From contig NZ_JACHOU010000026.1 in NCBI RefSeq assembly GCF_014206975.1, positions 1 through 58,164 on the forward strand: 58,164 bases of DNA, given 5' to 3'. The notes under the pieces were generated by a model. It did no database searches and was not told the DNA's origin. It saw only the letters and a program-made list of their open reading frames with translations. The position numbers were made by a program, and so were the translations under genes. Of the stretch, positions 33,699-42,410 are shown piece by piece; within the stretch, counting starts at the first letter, position 1; each line of letters opens with the position of its first letter. This DNA comes from Aminobacter aganoensis. GTDB taxonomy: Bacteria; Pseudomonadota; Alphaproteobacteria; Rhizobiales; Rhizobiaceae.

Positions 33699-34949
33699 AT
33701 GCGCGTTGCCGTGCTCGGCGCCGGTGTTGTCGGCGTCACCACCGCCTATGAACTTGCCCGCGACGGGCACGAGGTGACGGTCATCGACCGGCTTTCTGAA
33801 GCGGCGGGCGAAACCAGCTTTGCCAATGCCGGACTGGTCGCGCCCGGCCACGCCTATACCTGGTCGTCACCCAAGGCGCCGCGCATCCTGCTCCGCTCAC
33901 TGTTCGACGACAGCCAAGCGCTGCGTTTCAAGCCCAGCTTGGACGTGCGTCTTTGGTCGTGGTCGTGGAAATTCCTGATGAATTGCACGGCCGAAAAGGC
34001 GCGCACCAACACCAAGCGCAAGGTGCGTCTGTGCCGCTATTCGCAGGAGCGCTTGGAGGGCATCGCCGCCGATACCGGGGTCGACTATCACGGCCTCGAC
34101 GGCGGTCTGCTCTATCTCTACCGCAAGCCAGAATCCTTTGCCCGCGGCTCGGCCAACACGCGCATCCTGTCCGAGGAAGGGTTGGAACTGCGCGCCGTCT
34201 CCCCCGATGAAGCGGCTCGCATCGATCCGGCACTTGCTTCGGTGAAAGACAAGTTCGCGGGTGCTGTTTACTGCCCCTCCGACGGCAGTGGTGACGCGCG
34301 GGTTTTCACCCAGAACCTCGCGCGTCATTGTGCCGAAGAACTCGGCGTCAAATTCATGTTCGACGCCGAGGTCAGGGGTTTCGAGACAAGCGGCGACCGC
34401 ATCGCCCGTGTCACCACCTCCAAAGGCTCGGTAGCCGCGGACGAATTCGTCCTCTGCCTCGGCGTCTTCGCGCCCGATTTTGCCCGCCGTCTCGGCGTGT
34501 CGCTGCCGGTCTATCCGATCAAGGGTTATTCGGTGACGATGCCGATCGAGGCCACTAATCTTCCGCCCACCGTCGGTGGCGTCGATGAGGACAATCTCGT
34601 CGCTTATGCCCGCTTCGGCGACCGGATGCGCGTGACAGCGACGGCCGAATTCGCCGGCTTCGACCGCTCGCACAAGCCCGAGGATTTCCGCCACATGCTG
34701 GCGGCCATTCGCGACATCTTCCCCAATGGCGCCGACTATGCCCGGCCGCAATATTGGGCTGGCCTCAGGCCGATGACACCGGAGGGCACCCCGATCTTCG
34801 GTCGTGGCGGACGCTTTGCCAACATGGTGTTCAATGTCGGCCACGGACATATGGGCTGGACCATGTCAGCGGGCTCGGCGCGCATCACCGCCGACATCGT
34901 CAAGAAGGCAAAACCCGGCTTCGATCCCGCCGGCATGCTGGTTCAGTAG
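33699..34949 (+). CDS. dadA: D-amino acid dehydrogenase, DadA-like FAD flavoprotein
   Basis: FAD-dependent, membrane-associated oxidase-type dehydrogenase of 416 residues. VAVLGAGVVGVTTAYELARD is the GxGxxG FAD motif, followed by EVTVIDRLSEAAGETSFANA; the C-terminus has YWAGLRPMTPEGTPIFGRG and NVGHGHMGWTMSAGS, the usual DadA ending. It oxidises D-amino acids to 2-imino acids and passes electrons to quinones. The start ATG has GGAG seven bases upstream. Follows ridA and ends just before a bidirectional terminator. Confidence 0.9.
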   Translation: MRVAVLGAGVVGVTTAYELARDGHEVTVIDRLSEAAGETSFANAGLVAPGHAYTWSSPKAPRILLRSLFDDSQALRFKPSLDVRLWSWSWKFLMNCTAEKARTNTKRKVRLCRYSQERLEGIAADTGVDYHGLDGGLLYLYRKPESFARGSANTRILSEEGLELRAVSPDEAARIDPALASVKDKFAGAVYCPSDGSGDARVFTQNLARHCAEELGVKFMFDAEVRGFETSGDRIARVTTSKGSVAADEFVLCLGVFAPDFARRLGVSLPVYPIKGYSVTMPIEATNLPPTVGGVDEDNLVAYARFGDRMRVTATAEFAGFDRSHKPEDFRHMLAAIRDIFPNGADYARPQYWAGLRPMTPEGTPIFGRGGRFANMVFNVGHGHMGWTMSAGSARITADIVKKAKPGFDPAGMLVQ

Positions 34950-34971
34950 CCGCAGCCAAGCCGAATGCAAC

Positions 34972-34995
34972 AAAAGCCCGCGCAGGCGGGCTTTT
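34972..34995. terminator. Bidirectional terminator between dadA and the APH-like gene
   Basis: Perfect 10-bp stem AAAAGCCCGC/GCGGGCTTTT with a four-base loop, extended by a T-run on the plus strand and an A-run on the other side. It serves dadA on the plus strand and the convergent kinase gene (stop at 35011) on the minus strand. Confidence 0.85.
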
Positions 34996-35010
34996 TTGTT
35001 CAGCGTTGCC

Positions 35011-36054
35011 TCACCAGGGTCGGGCGCCGTCGATAATTTCCATGGCCCGCGCCGCAAAGCGCCCGGCCAGCGGCGCGACATCGGCTGCATCGGTCGAAGC
35101 CGCGTTGCCGGCACGTGCCCGGTCGGCGATGCCGACGAAGATCACGGCAAAGCGAAACAGCGAAAAGACCAGATGGAAACGTTCGAGCGCTGCGGTGGGT
35201 GCCGCATGGGCGGAATAATGGTCGAGGAATTCGCGCTGGCTCGGAATGCCAAGTGCCTGAATGTCAAGGCCAAGGATGCCGCCATATTCGTCCGGCGCTG
35301 AATGCCAGGTCATCGAGCAGAAGCCGAGATCGGCGAGCGGGTGGCCAAGCGTCGACAATTCCCAGTCAAGGATGCCGATTACCTCGGGCTTTTCGGGATG
35401 AAACAGCAGATTGCCGAGGCGGAAATCGCCATGCGCGATCGACACGCGACCATCGTCCGCCGGCATGTTCTGTGGCAGCCAGTCGGCGACAGCCTCAAGT
35501 GCCGGGATGCGGTCGCTCGGCGATTCCCTGAGTTGTCGTGTCCAGCGGCCGATCTGGCGCTCGAAATAGTTGCCGGGTTTGCCATAATCGCCGAGGCCGA
35601 CATCGTCCGGTCGTACAGCATGGAGCTTGGCCATCGCCTCGGCCATGCCGAGATAGATGCCGCGCCGCCCCTCTGGCGACATGCCCGGTAAGGAGCAGTC
35701 ATGGAAGACGCGGCCTTCGAGGCGCTCCATCAGATAAAACGGTGTGCCGAGCGGGATGTCGCCGTCGTGATAGAGCACCGGCCTTGGAACTGGCACATTG
35801 GTTGGCGCCAGTGCCTCGAGCACGCGGAACTCGCGGTCGATGGCATGCGCACCTCGCAGGATCGGCCCCGCCGGCTTCTTGCGCAACACCATGCGGCGGT
35901 CGCCGAAATCGACGAAATAGGTCGGGTTGGACTGGCCACCGCCAATCCGTTCAAGCGTCATCTTGCCCTTGCCGAAACGTTCCGTAAGGAAGCTCGCCAG
36001 TGCCGCCGGATCAAAGTCCGCGTTGACCTGCACCTTGCCGTCCCCAGCCATCAA
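35011..36054 (-). CDS. APH-type phosphotransferase family protein
   Basis: 347 residues with the aminoglycoside/choline-kinase fold. Catalytic loop HGDFRLGNLLFHPEKP and metal-binding DWELSTLGHPLADLG (DxD/E type), with an N-terminal nucleotide loop GGGQSNPTYFVDFGDR and the lysine stretch RMVLRKKPAG. Proteins of this branch often accompany acyl-CoA dehydrogenases, as in ACAD10/11, and are thought to phosphorylate hydroxyacyl-CoA; antibiotic resistance is unlikely. Overlaps the acyl-CoA dehydrogenase stop by four bases. Confidence 0.85.
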   Translation of the reverse strand: MMAGDGKVQVNADFDPAALASFLTERFGKGKMTLERIGGGQSNPTYFVDFGDRRMVLRKKPAGPILRGAHAIDREFRVLEALAPTNVPVPRPVLYHDGDIPLGTPFYLMERLEGRVFHDCSLPGMSPEGRRGIYLGMAEAMAKLHAVRPDDVGLGDYGKPGNYFERQIGRWTRQLRESPSDRIPALEAVADWLPQNMPADDGRVSIAHGDFRLGNLLFHPEKPEVIGILDWELSTLGHPLADLGFCSMTWHSAPDEYGGILGLDIQALGIPSQREFLDHYSAHAAPTAALERFHLVFSLFRFAVIFVGIADRARAGNAASTDAADVAPLAGRFAARAMEIIDGARPW

Positions 36055-37280
36055 GCCTTAGCCTCGTCTTCGACATTCCAGCGCCAGAAGTCCGAGCCTT
36101 CTTCATTGAGGAAGCGGTTCAGCACCATCTTGTGCACCTCGTCGGCGCCGTCGACCAGCCTCGCCTGGCGCGCGTAACGGTAGATCCATTCAAGGACGGT
36201 ATCCTTGGAATAGCCGCGCGCGCCATTGATCTGGATCGCCACGTCGGCGGCGTCATGCAATACGTTTGCTACCTGTACCTTGGCCATCGACACTTCCTTG
36301 CGAGCAAACCCGCCGCGGTCGAGCTCCCATGCCGCCTTCATCACCAGCAAGCGACCGACCTCGATGCGCATGGCGAGGTCGCCGAGCTTGAGCTGGATGC
36401 TCTCACGGTCGGCAAGCCTGACACCGAAACCGTAGCGCTCGGCAGCATAGGCGCGCGCGATCTCGACGCAGCGCTTGGACAGGCCGAGCCAGCGCATGCA
36501 ATGGGTCAGACGTGCGGGCGCGAGCCGCACCTGGGTGACCTTCATGCCCCTGCCCTCGCCGGCGAGCAGGTTTTCGGCAGGGATTTCGAGGCCATCGAAT
36601 TCCAGCTCGCAATGACCGCCATGCTCTTCGGGGCCCATGATTTCGATGCGGCGCGTGATATGCCAGCCAGGCTGATCCTTATGGAACATCAGCGCCGACA
36701 GCCCATTGCGCGGATCATCGGAGGTGCGTGCGATCACGATGAAGTGGCTGGCGTCTTCCGCCCCTGTTATGAACCACTTGCGGCCAGTGACCACATATTT
36801 GTCGCCGCGCCTTTCGGCCCGCGTCAGCATCATCGACGGATCCGATCCACCGCCGGGATGCGGCTCGGTCATGGCGAATGCCGAGCGCACCTTGCCCTCG
36901 ACAATGGGCTTCAGCCATTTTTCCTTTTGCTCCGGCGTGGCGAGCGCTTCCAGAACCATCATGTTGCCGTCGTCGGGTGCTGCCGAATTGAAGACGACCG
37001 GGCCGAAGATCGAGCGGTTCATCTCCTCGTAGCACACCGCCATGCCCATCTTGCCGAGGCCGGCACCGCCGGTCGCAGACTTGAGCTGCAGGCACCACAA
37101 GCCAGCGGCCCTTGCCTTGGCGCGAAGTGTTTCGAGCATCGGCAGGGCGATGTTGCCATGCTCGTCATAAGACGCCTTGTCGGCCTCCAATGGCAGGATC
37201 TCGCGTGCGACAAAATCGGCGATGCGGGCGCGGTAATCTTCAACGCGGGCGGGGATGTCGAAATTCATGGCGGCACTCAC
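36051..37280 (-). CDS. Acyl-CoA dehydrogenase
   Basis: FAD-dependent acyl-CoA dehydrogenase of 409 residues. Segments FAMTEPHPGGGSDPSMMLTR (FAD and substrate contacts), RKWFITGAEDASHFIVIART, and near the C-terminus INGARGYSKDTVLEWIYRYA and DGADEVHKMVLNRFL. Belongs to the ACAD10/11-like branch, which fits the APH-type kinase downstream. It overlaps the SDR gene by four bases and the kinase gene by four bases, so the three form one coupled operon for an acyl-CoA, probably a hydroxy or branched acid. Confidence 0.92.
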   Translation of the reverse strand: MSAAMNFDIPARVEDYRARIADFVAREILPLEADKASYDEHGNIALPMLETLRAKARAAGLWCLQLKSATGGAGLGKMGMAVCYEEMNRSIFGPVVFNSAAPDDGNMMVLEALATPEQKEKWLKPIVEGKVRSAFAMTEPHPGGGSDPSMMLTRAERRGDKYVVTGRKWFITGAEDASHFIVIARTSDDPRNGLSALMFHKDQPGWHITRRIEIMGPEEHGGHCELEFDGLEIPAENLLAGEGRGMKVTQVRLAPARLTHCMRWLGLSKRCVEIARAYAAERYGFGVRLADRESIQLKLGDLAMRIEVGRLLVMKAAWELDRGGFARKEVSMAKVQVANVLHDAADVAIQINGARGYSKDTVLEWIYRYARQARLVDGADEVHKMVLNRFLNEEGSDFWRWNVEDEAKA

Positions 37281-38026
37281 AAGGATGAAACGAGATGGCC
37301 ACCATCGACTTCGATCGACGACCCAGTGATGTAGCTCCCGGCGTCGGACGCGAGCAAAAGCAGCGCGCCATCGAGCTCTTGCGGCTGGCCGAGACGGCGT
37401 TGCGGAATGCGCTTGATGAGCTCAAGTCCTGCGGCGGAGGTGAAAAACTCCCGATTGATGTCGGTCTCGATGTAGCCGGGGCACAGCGCGTTGACGCGTA
37501 GGCCATCGCGCGCCCACTCCAGTGCCAGCGCCTTGGTCAGATGGATCACCCCGGCCTTGGAAGCTGCATAGGCGCTCAGATTGCCGGCGACACGTTGGCC
37601 AAGGATCGACGCAATATTGACGATCGCCCCGCCCCGGCCCTTTGCCTTCATGCCTCGCGCCACCGCCTGGGAAACAACAAAGACGCCTTTGAGATTTGTG
37701 TCCAGCACACGGTCCCATTCGACTTCGCCAAGATCGAGCGCGCGGGACGCACCCGAAATGCCGGCATTGTTGATTAAAATGTCGAAGCAGTTACCCGACA
37801 GCGCCGCAGCCACCGAGGCGCTGTCAGTCACGTCCATTTGGATCGCGCGGGCATTGCCGCCGCTAGCAATGATCTTAGCGCAAGCATGTTCCAGCGCCCC
37901 ACGGCGGCGCGCGGCGAGCGTAACTGCCACACCGTAGCTGGCAAGTTGCTCGGCGAAATGTTGGCCGAGGCCGCCGGAAGCGCCGGTGATGAGTGCGGAC
38001 TTTCCCCTGAGGTCGTCGAACAGCAT
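37277..38026 (-). CDS. Short-chain dehydrogenase/reductase
   Basis: NAD(P)-dependent oxidoreductase of 249 residues, FabG-like. Cofactor motif TGASGGLGQHF, NNAGISGASRAL, catalytic YAASKAG (Y and K) and the end ASDAGSYITGSSIEVDGGHLV. The start at 38026 (MLFDDLRGKSALITG) is chosen because homologues start there; the open frame upstream covers the operator and would add 55 unlikely residues. First gene of the operon, divergent from the TetR gene. Likely oxidises or reduces a 3-hydroxyacyl-CoA. Confidence 0.9.
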   Translation of the reverse strand: MLFDDLRGKSALITGASGGLGQHFAEQLASYGVAVTLAARRRGALEHACAKIIASGGNARAIQMDVTDSASVAAALSGNCFDILINNAGISGASRALDLGEVEWDRVLDTNLKGVFVVSQAVARGMKAKGRGGAIVNIASILGQRVAGNLSAYAASKAGVIHLTKALALEWARDGLRVNALCPGYIETDINREFFTSAAGLELIKRIPQRRLGQPQELDGALLLLASDAGSYITGSSIEVDGGHLVSSL

Positions 38027-38050
38027 TTGCAATTGCCTTATTAAATCGAT

Positions 38051-38060
38051 CGAGCGCTCG
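38051..38060. promoter_or_regulatory. Candidate TetR operator
   Basis: The 10-bp palindrome CGAGCGCTCG in the divergent region between the SDR-acyl-CoA dehydrogenase operon and the TetR gene, 25 bases upstream of the SDR start. TetR-family proteins controlling acyl-CoA operons often bind such short palindromes between divergent genes. Confidence 0.4.
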
Positions 38061-38154
38061 TTTTCTCTATTTGCTCGCTGGCTCTTTTGCAACAAGACTT
38101 TTGCTGATATTTCGGGATGACAATGCCGCGTCAACGCCGGCAGCAGGAGCCAGC

Positions 38155-38847
38155 TTGGACGTCGCAGGACAAAAGCAGTTAACGGGCGCACTCTCTACCG
38201 AGAAGTTGTGCGCACACATTCTCGAACGGCATCGCGACTCCATTCGTGTTCAGAAGCCGCATGTCGCGATAGCCAACCTCGCACGCATCATCGAGGCGAC
38301 ACTCAAGCTCTCGAACAAGCAGGGGTTCCATGCCACCAGCTTACGCGATCTGGCACAAGCGTCAGGTCTGAGCATGGGAGGGCTGTACTCCTACTTCGAC
38401 AACAAGACGAAGCTGCTTTCGATGATCCTGGGCGAGGTCTCGTCAACGGTGAATGAGGTGCTGACTGCGGCGCCCAAAGAGATAGCCGACCGGCCACTTG
38501 AGCATCTAAAATGGCTGATCGAGACGCATATCCGTCTGACGGAAACAATGCAGCCATGGTTCGTATTTGCCTACATGGAAGCAAAGTCGTTTCCTGCAGC
38601 CGAACGTCGCATGGCGGTGGACAGCGAGGCGGCGACCGAAGAGATTTTTGCCGGTGTGCTGCGGCAAGGCGTGGCCAGCCGGCAATTCGCTGTCGCAAAC
38701 GTCGAGCTGACAGCCTCGCTCATCAAGCCTCTGCTGCAGGACTGGTATGTAAAGCGAGCAAAGTACCGCAAGCGCGGCACCCGCATTGATGAGTATATCG
38801 AAGCTGTAACGGGCATTGTTGTCGCAGCGATACATGGAGCTGACTGA
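38155..38847 (+). CDS. TetR family transcriptional regulator
   Basis: 230 residues from the chosen TTG. HTH domain: VAIANLARIIEATLKLSNKQ, GFHATSLRDLAQASGLSMG and GLYSYFDNKTKLLSMIL; the C-terminal domain has a conserved helical ligand-binding region. The TTG at 38155 has AGGAG five bases upstream, whereas the open frame back to a TTG at 38071 has no visible SD and adds a non-homologous stretch. Divergent from the acyl-CoA operon, so probably its repressor with an acyl-CoA ligand. Confidence 0.85.
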   Translation: MDVAGQKQLTGALSTEKLCAHILERHRDSIRVQKPHVAIANLARIIEATLKLSNKQGFHATSLRDLAQASGLSMGGLYSYFDNKTKLLSMILGEVSSTVNEVLTAAPKEIADRPLEHLKWLIETHIRLTETMQPWFVFAYMEAKSFPAAERRMAVDSEAATEEIFAGVLRQGVASRQFAVANVELTASLIKPLLQDWYVKRAKYRKRGTRIDEYIEAVTGIVVAAIHGAD

Positions 38848-39553
38848 GGATCACCCTTTGTTGTCGCCAACGTGCGAACCCCGCATCCGATCTGACTAGG
38901 CATTGTCCCGCCCGCGGAGTGCTGCTCAGCGAGCAGAACGACTGACTAACAATGCGTCAACCGCCACTGCCCGATCCGGCAAGACAACAACTAGACTTAG
39001 GTCCCGTTCTGCTACATTTGCACCTGCTGCAAGGCCACAACCCCGAAAATCAATTCGACAAATCTATTTACGGGCGGCGCTCCGCGGACATCGTCAGAGC
39101 AGTAGGTAACGCCTGAGACTTGCGATCATCTCACCGATGTCGTCCCGGTCTACAGGAGGGGGGCCCGTGACGGTATCTTTCGCGGGTATGACCTGGCGAT
39201 CAAGGAATCTTCGACAAATACCACCCGCAGACCACGGAGCCGCCGCAAATCGGCTGGGAAAGCGGCTCCCCAGACCGGCCCGTGTTCACCCTCACTAATG
39301 CCAGTCGCTGCCCGGGGGCCGGATTTCGGAACCGCGGAACTGGTTTCCGCGGCGACCGAGCAGCCCGCCCAACGGTTACTGCGAGCAAGTCTAGTCGGCC
39401 TGCCTGCGATCCTGTTCCCGGACCGGCCAATACACGCTACCTAACGCGAGTACGGCAGCCGCAAGACCGATCAAAGTTAGTGGTTGCAGCGTGGTGGCAT
39501 CGTGTTGACCCGAGCCGGATCTTGCAATGCTCACCGCACGCGATTGATAGTAA
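38848..39553. other. Intergenic stretch without a recognised gene
   Basis: About 700 bases between the TetR and PilZ-like genes. A minus-strand frame ends at 39391 with LTLIGLAAAVLALGSVYWP, which looks like one membrane helix, but it has no clear start or SD and I do not call it a gene. Nothing else is supported. Confidence 0.4.
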
Positions 39554-39973
39554 TTAGTACAGCTTCTTAAAAAGTTGCAAGATTTCGAACGGCAAGCTTT
39601 CTTGCTGCTTCTGACCGCCATTTGTCCCCGACAATGAGCCGAGAACGGAAATGAACTCTCCCTCCGTTATGATGCGGTCGACCTCGCTTGCTGTCTTTTC
39701 GTGGAAGAACTGACAATGGATGGTGTCGACAGACCTTCCGACAACGTAGCAGCCCGAGGTTTCCTCGTCGTCATTGAATCGCAGGTAGAAAAAATCGGGG
39801 ATGGTTCTCATACCGCCGACACGAACTGATGCCCCCCCTCCGGAGAGTCGTATAAGTTGGAATTTCGCTCCGTGTATCTCGCGCACACCACGTGCTGGAA
39901 AAAGCAATTCCACTTCGCAGTCGACTGCTCTCCAGACCCATTTCGGATCGTTAGTCGCATCTTGTGAATACAC
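39554..39973 (-). CDS. PilZ-like domain protein
   Basis: 139 residues with a beta-rich pattern reminiscent of PilZ, the c-di-GMP receptor domain: WVWRAVDCEVELLFP at the N-terminal motif position, then LIRLSGGGASVRVGG, corresponding to [DN]-x-S-x-x-G (here LSGGG), and CYVVGRSVDTIHCQFF. The paired arginines of the canonical RxxxR motif are not clear, so c-di-GMP binding is uncertain. It starts with GTG after a weak GGA. 57 bases downstream of the DUF982 gene and probably cotranscribed with it and the MEDS-LuxR gene. Confidence 0.55.
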   Translation of the reverse strand: MYSQDATNDPKWVWRAVDCEVELLFPARGVREIHGAKFQLIRLSGGGASVRVGGMRTIPDFFYLRFNDDEETSGCYVVGRSVDTIHCQFFHEKTASEVDRIITEGEFISVLGSLSGTNGGQKQQESLPFEILQLFKKLY

Positions 39974-40030
39974 GTTAGTCTTTCCGAGAAGTTACAAAGC
40001 TTTCGACCAGGGTGCGAGAACCATTGGCCA

Positions 40031-40285
40031 TCACCGCTTGGTGACAACTAGGATGCCAACTTCTTTCGCAGCTTCCTCAAACGCTGATCGGGCGTGAAAA
40101 GTCTCTTCGGCACCTCGCAGAACAGCCAGACAAGCCTCGATCGCGGTGGCGAATTTTGGTCCAGTTCCTCGCGGCCACCGGAAGAGCAGGCACTCGGCTG
40201 CCTCCTGTGTGGAGGATACAGAGCGGATTTCGTTTATGGCGCCAAGCTGAACAAAAACCGGAAGGTCGAACGGTTCATCCTCCAA
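40031..40285 (-). CDS. DUF982 domain protein
   Basis: 84 residues of a small family common in Rhizobiales and of unknown function. Typical segments: FDLPVFVQLGAINEIRSVSS, then TQEAAECLLFRWPRGTGPKF and EACLAVLRGAEETFHARSAF followed by EEAAKEVGI. The longest frame starts with TTG at 40285, and there is no better start without losing conserved residues. It lies 73 bases after the MEDS-LuxR stop. Confidence 0.78.
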   Translation of the reverse strand: MEDEPFDLPVFVQLGAINEIRSVSSTQEAAECLLFRWPRGTGPKFATAIEACLAVLRGAEETFHARSAFEEAAKEVGILVVTKR

Positions 40286-40358
40286 CTAACAACCTCGCCT
40301 GCTGCAGAGCCCGTTGCTCGGGGGCCCAGTTTCCAATAATGATTAAAGCTGGAGCGCG

Positions 40359-41297
40359 TCATTCCCCGAGGACAATTCGGATGAGGTCAATCGTACTCCT
40401 CGCACCTACTTTCTTGAGTAGGTTGGCTCTATGAAACTCAACAGTGCGAGGAACAATTCCTAGCTGCCGAGCAATTTCCTTGCTGGAGTAGCCCCGTACG
40501 AGTTCAGCCAGTACTTCGCGCTCCCTTAATGTGAGCGTGTCATGACCCGGAAACGGCTTGGACCAGATATCGCCATTGAACTCTGCGACTTCTTGTCTTG
40601 TATGCTTGCGTCCGGGGGTCTCCAGGAATTCCCACCCGCCACACCGCCGGGTGATGGTAAACTGATGAGCGCGTGCTACGTCGAGCAGGTCAACGACCCT
40701 GCTTTCCGAGAGCGAATAGGTACATAGAACGACCATCTTCTGACCGGCGAGCGACCGATCCAGTTCGTGCTCATACTCCGTGAATTTCTGAAAATGGTTG
40801 GTGCCTATCCAGAATGCGTTCCCACTCACGCGCATCCCATCGTAGCCCTTGGCCAATGCGAGCCGGAGCTTGTGATGCCAGCCCCCAGTAATCCGCTGCA
40901 AATCGAACTCCCCGCCGCGCAGATACCAGTCTGTGCCTGGAATTAGCTCGATTTGCCCGGCAGCCAGGCGCTCATCAAGGTCGGGGACTGAACGACGCTG
41001 CGCATTCTTTGCGCCCGTTTCCGTAAGTGGATCAGAGATTGCCCATACGCAGAATTCGTTGCCTTCCAAACCTGCCTTAAGATATGGAACATTGGCGTCG
41101 AGCAGGTCCTGCTTTGTCTCGTAGAAAACACAGATGTGCGCACCCCAAGCGATTTCGCTTATGGAGACGATACCCGACTTGCGTAACGCTTGGGCCGGAC
41201 CAAAAGCATCTCGCAGATCGTCTTGAATCCTGCGCGCAGGAGAAGATTTCATTTGGCTCACCAGTGGGTCCGGGCCAAAATTGGGGGACCCATCCAC
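40359..41297 (-). CDS. MEDS-domain LuxR-type response regulator
   Basis: Transcription regulator of 312 residues. An N-terminal MEDS (methanogen/methylotroph DcmR sensory) domain spans about 45-225: WGAHICVFYETKQDLLDANV, PYLKAGLEGNEFCVWAISDP and GMRVSGNAFWI. The C-terminal LuxR HTH spans about 250-310: LTLREREVLAELVRGYSSKE, then IARQLGIVPRTVEFHRANLL. DcmR-type domains sense C1-related or redox signals. The GTG start at 41297 has little SD support; the ATG at 41252 is an alternative. First gene of a likely three-gene unit with DUF982 and PilZ-like genes. Confidence 0.85.
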   Translation of the reverse strand: MDGSPNFGPDPLVSQMKSSPARRIQDDLRDAFGPAQALRKSGIVSISEIAWGAHICVFYETKQDLLDANVPYLKAGLEGNEFCVWAISDPLTETGAKNAQRRSVPDLDERLAAGQIELIPGTDWYLRGGEFDLQRITGGWHHKLRLALAKGYDGMRVSGNAFWIGTNHFQKFTEYEHELDRSLAGQKMVVLCTYSLSESRVVDLLDVARAHQFTITRRCGGWEFLETPGRKHTRQEVAEFNGDIWSKPFPGHDTLTLREREVLAELVRGYSSKEIARQLGIVPRTVEFHRANLLKKVGARSTIDLIRIVLGE

Positions 41298-42410
41298 GTA
41301 GACGACCAGTTCCAGACGCGTAAACCTGACAATATCAACAGTAGAATGTTCGCCGACCGCTGCTAGTTCACGTGTCCTAAATCGACGGTTGTAGTTGCAG
41401 TCGCAGCCAACTGGTTGTTGCTGGCCTCCAGTGATGGCTGCGGTCAGAATTGTCAGATCGGTTCGCCTTTCCAGAAAAACGCTCGTCGGTGACGACAGTT
41501 CCCGTTGGCTCCCTGGCTGATTGCTTACGCGCTTCCCTCAATGGCCACCGCAGCCGCTCAAGTAGCCAACATGTGTGTGGAGACGTCATCCGCGGTTCGC
41601 TTGCGCCAATGACGCTTCTCACGCTCGGACCGATACGTCTGTTGGGGATTTGTCCATGACGCCGAGCGGCCCCGGGCCAACAAACTCTAACCAAAAAGAG
41701 CAGCCTTACCTTCAAGATTTCTTGTCGTCATGGATGTGGCTTGTACGGGCACGAGTGAGATCGGATACCGTTTTGCCAAGGTTATTGGGGCCCCTTCGAC
41801 GAGGCTGACCAGTTCCACAGGAAGGAAAACGTGGAACGGGAGGCGCAATCTGGCCCTGGCTCTCCGCCATGGGCTACAATAGGTTTCGACCACGATAACT
41901 GAGCAGGGAGCAGCCGCACATCATGGCCTAGTACAATCAATTCTCGCGCCCGATAGTGCGGGGTTGCATGCCTCGATCCCCACGCGGCATCTGGGCAAAT
42001 TCTCGAAGAACGTCCAAACTAAATCGTCGTAACAATACTCATGGCACCTCCTACAGCTCTAGCCCCGCGACTATAGCCGCAAGGCGGAAGAGAGACATCC
42101 ACCGCATAAGAGCGGACTGGCTGTATTGGGAGCGGACGTCAGAAGTCTTACAGGTGACCGCATCGCGACCGTAAACTGCGAGGGACGCCTCCCCACCACT
42201 AGCAGACATCTATTGCTTCTGGGTTACCCACATTCGCGTGGACCACGGAAGCACTCGCGACGCAGTAGCCGTGCCCTAGTGCTAACCGGGGACGGCTGGA
42301 CGCTCGACAGAGCGGTGCCTCATTTGGTTATGCATCCAACGTCGAGCGTTGGTCGTCAACAACCTCATGCTGACCGGACCGCTTGCTGGTAGTGAGGCCC
42401 GGTCAGGACT
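41298..42410. other. Gene-poor stretch before coxG
   Basis: About 1.1 kb with no protein-like frame that I recognise. Short open frames occur on both strands but lack SD sites and family motifs. The MEDS-LuxR promoter is expected at 41300-41400. The composition is less GC-rich than the operons, in line with decay. Confidence 0.4.

Noticed and set aside
35011-36054. Aminoglycoside resistance kinase
   Set aside because: Overlaps an acyl-CoA dehydrogenase gene and belongs by context to the ACAD-linked branch of this fold.
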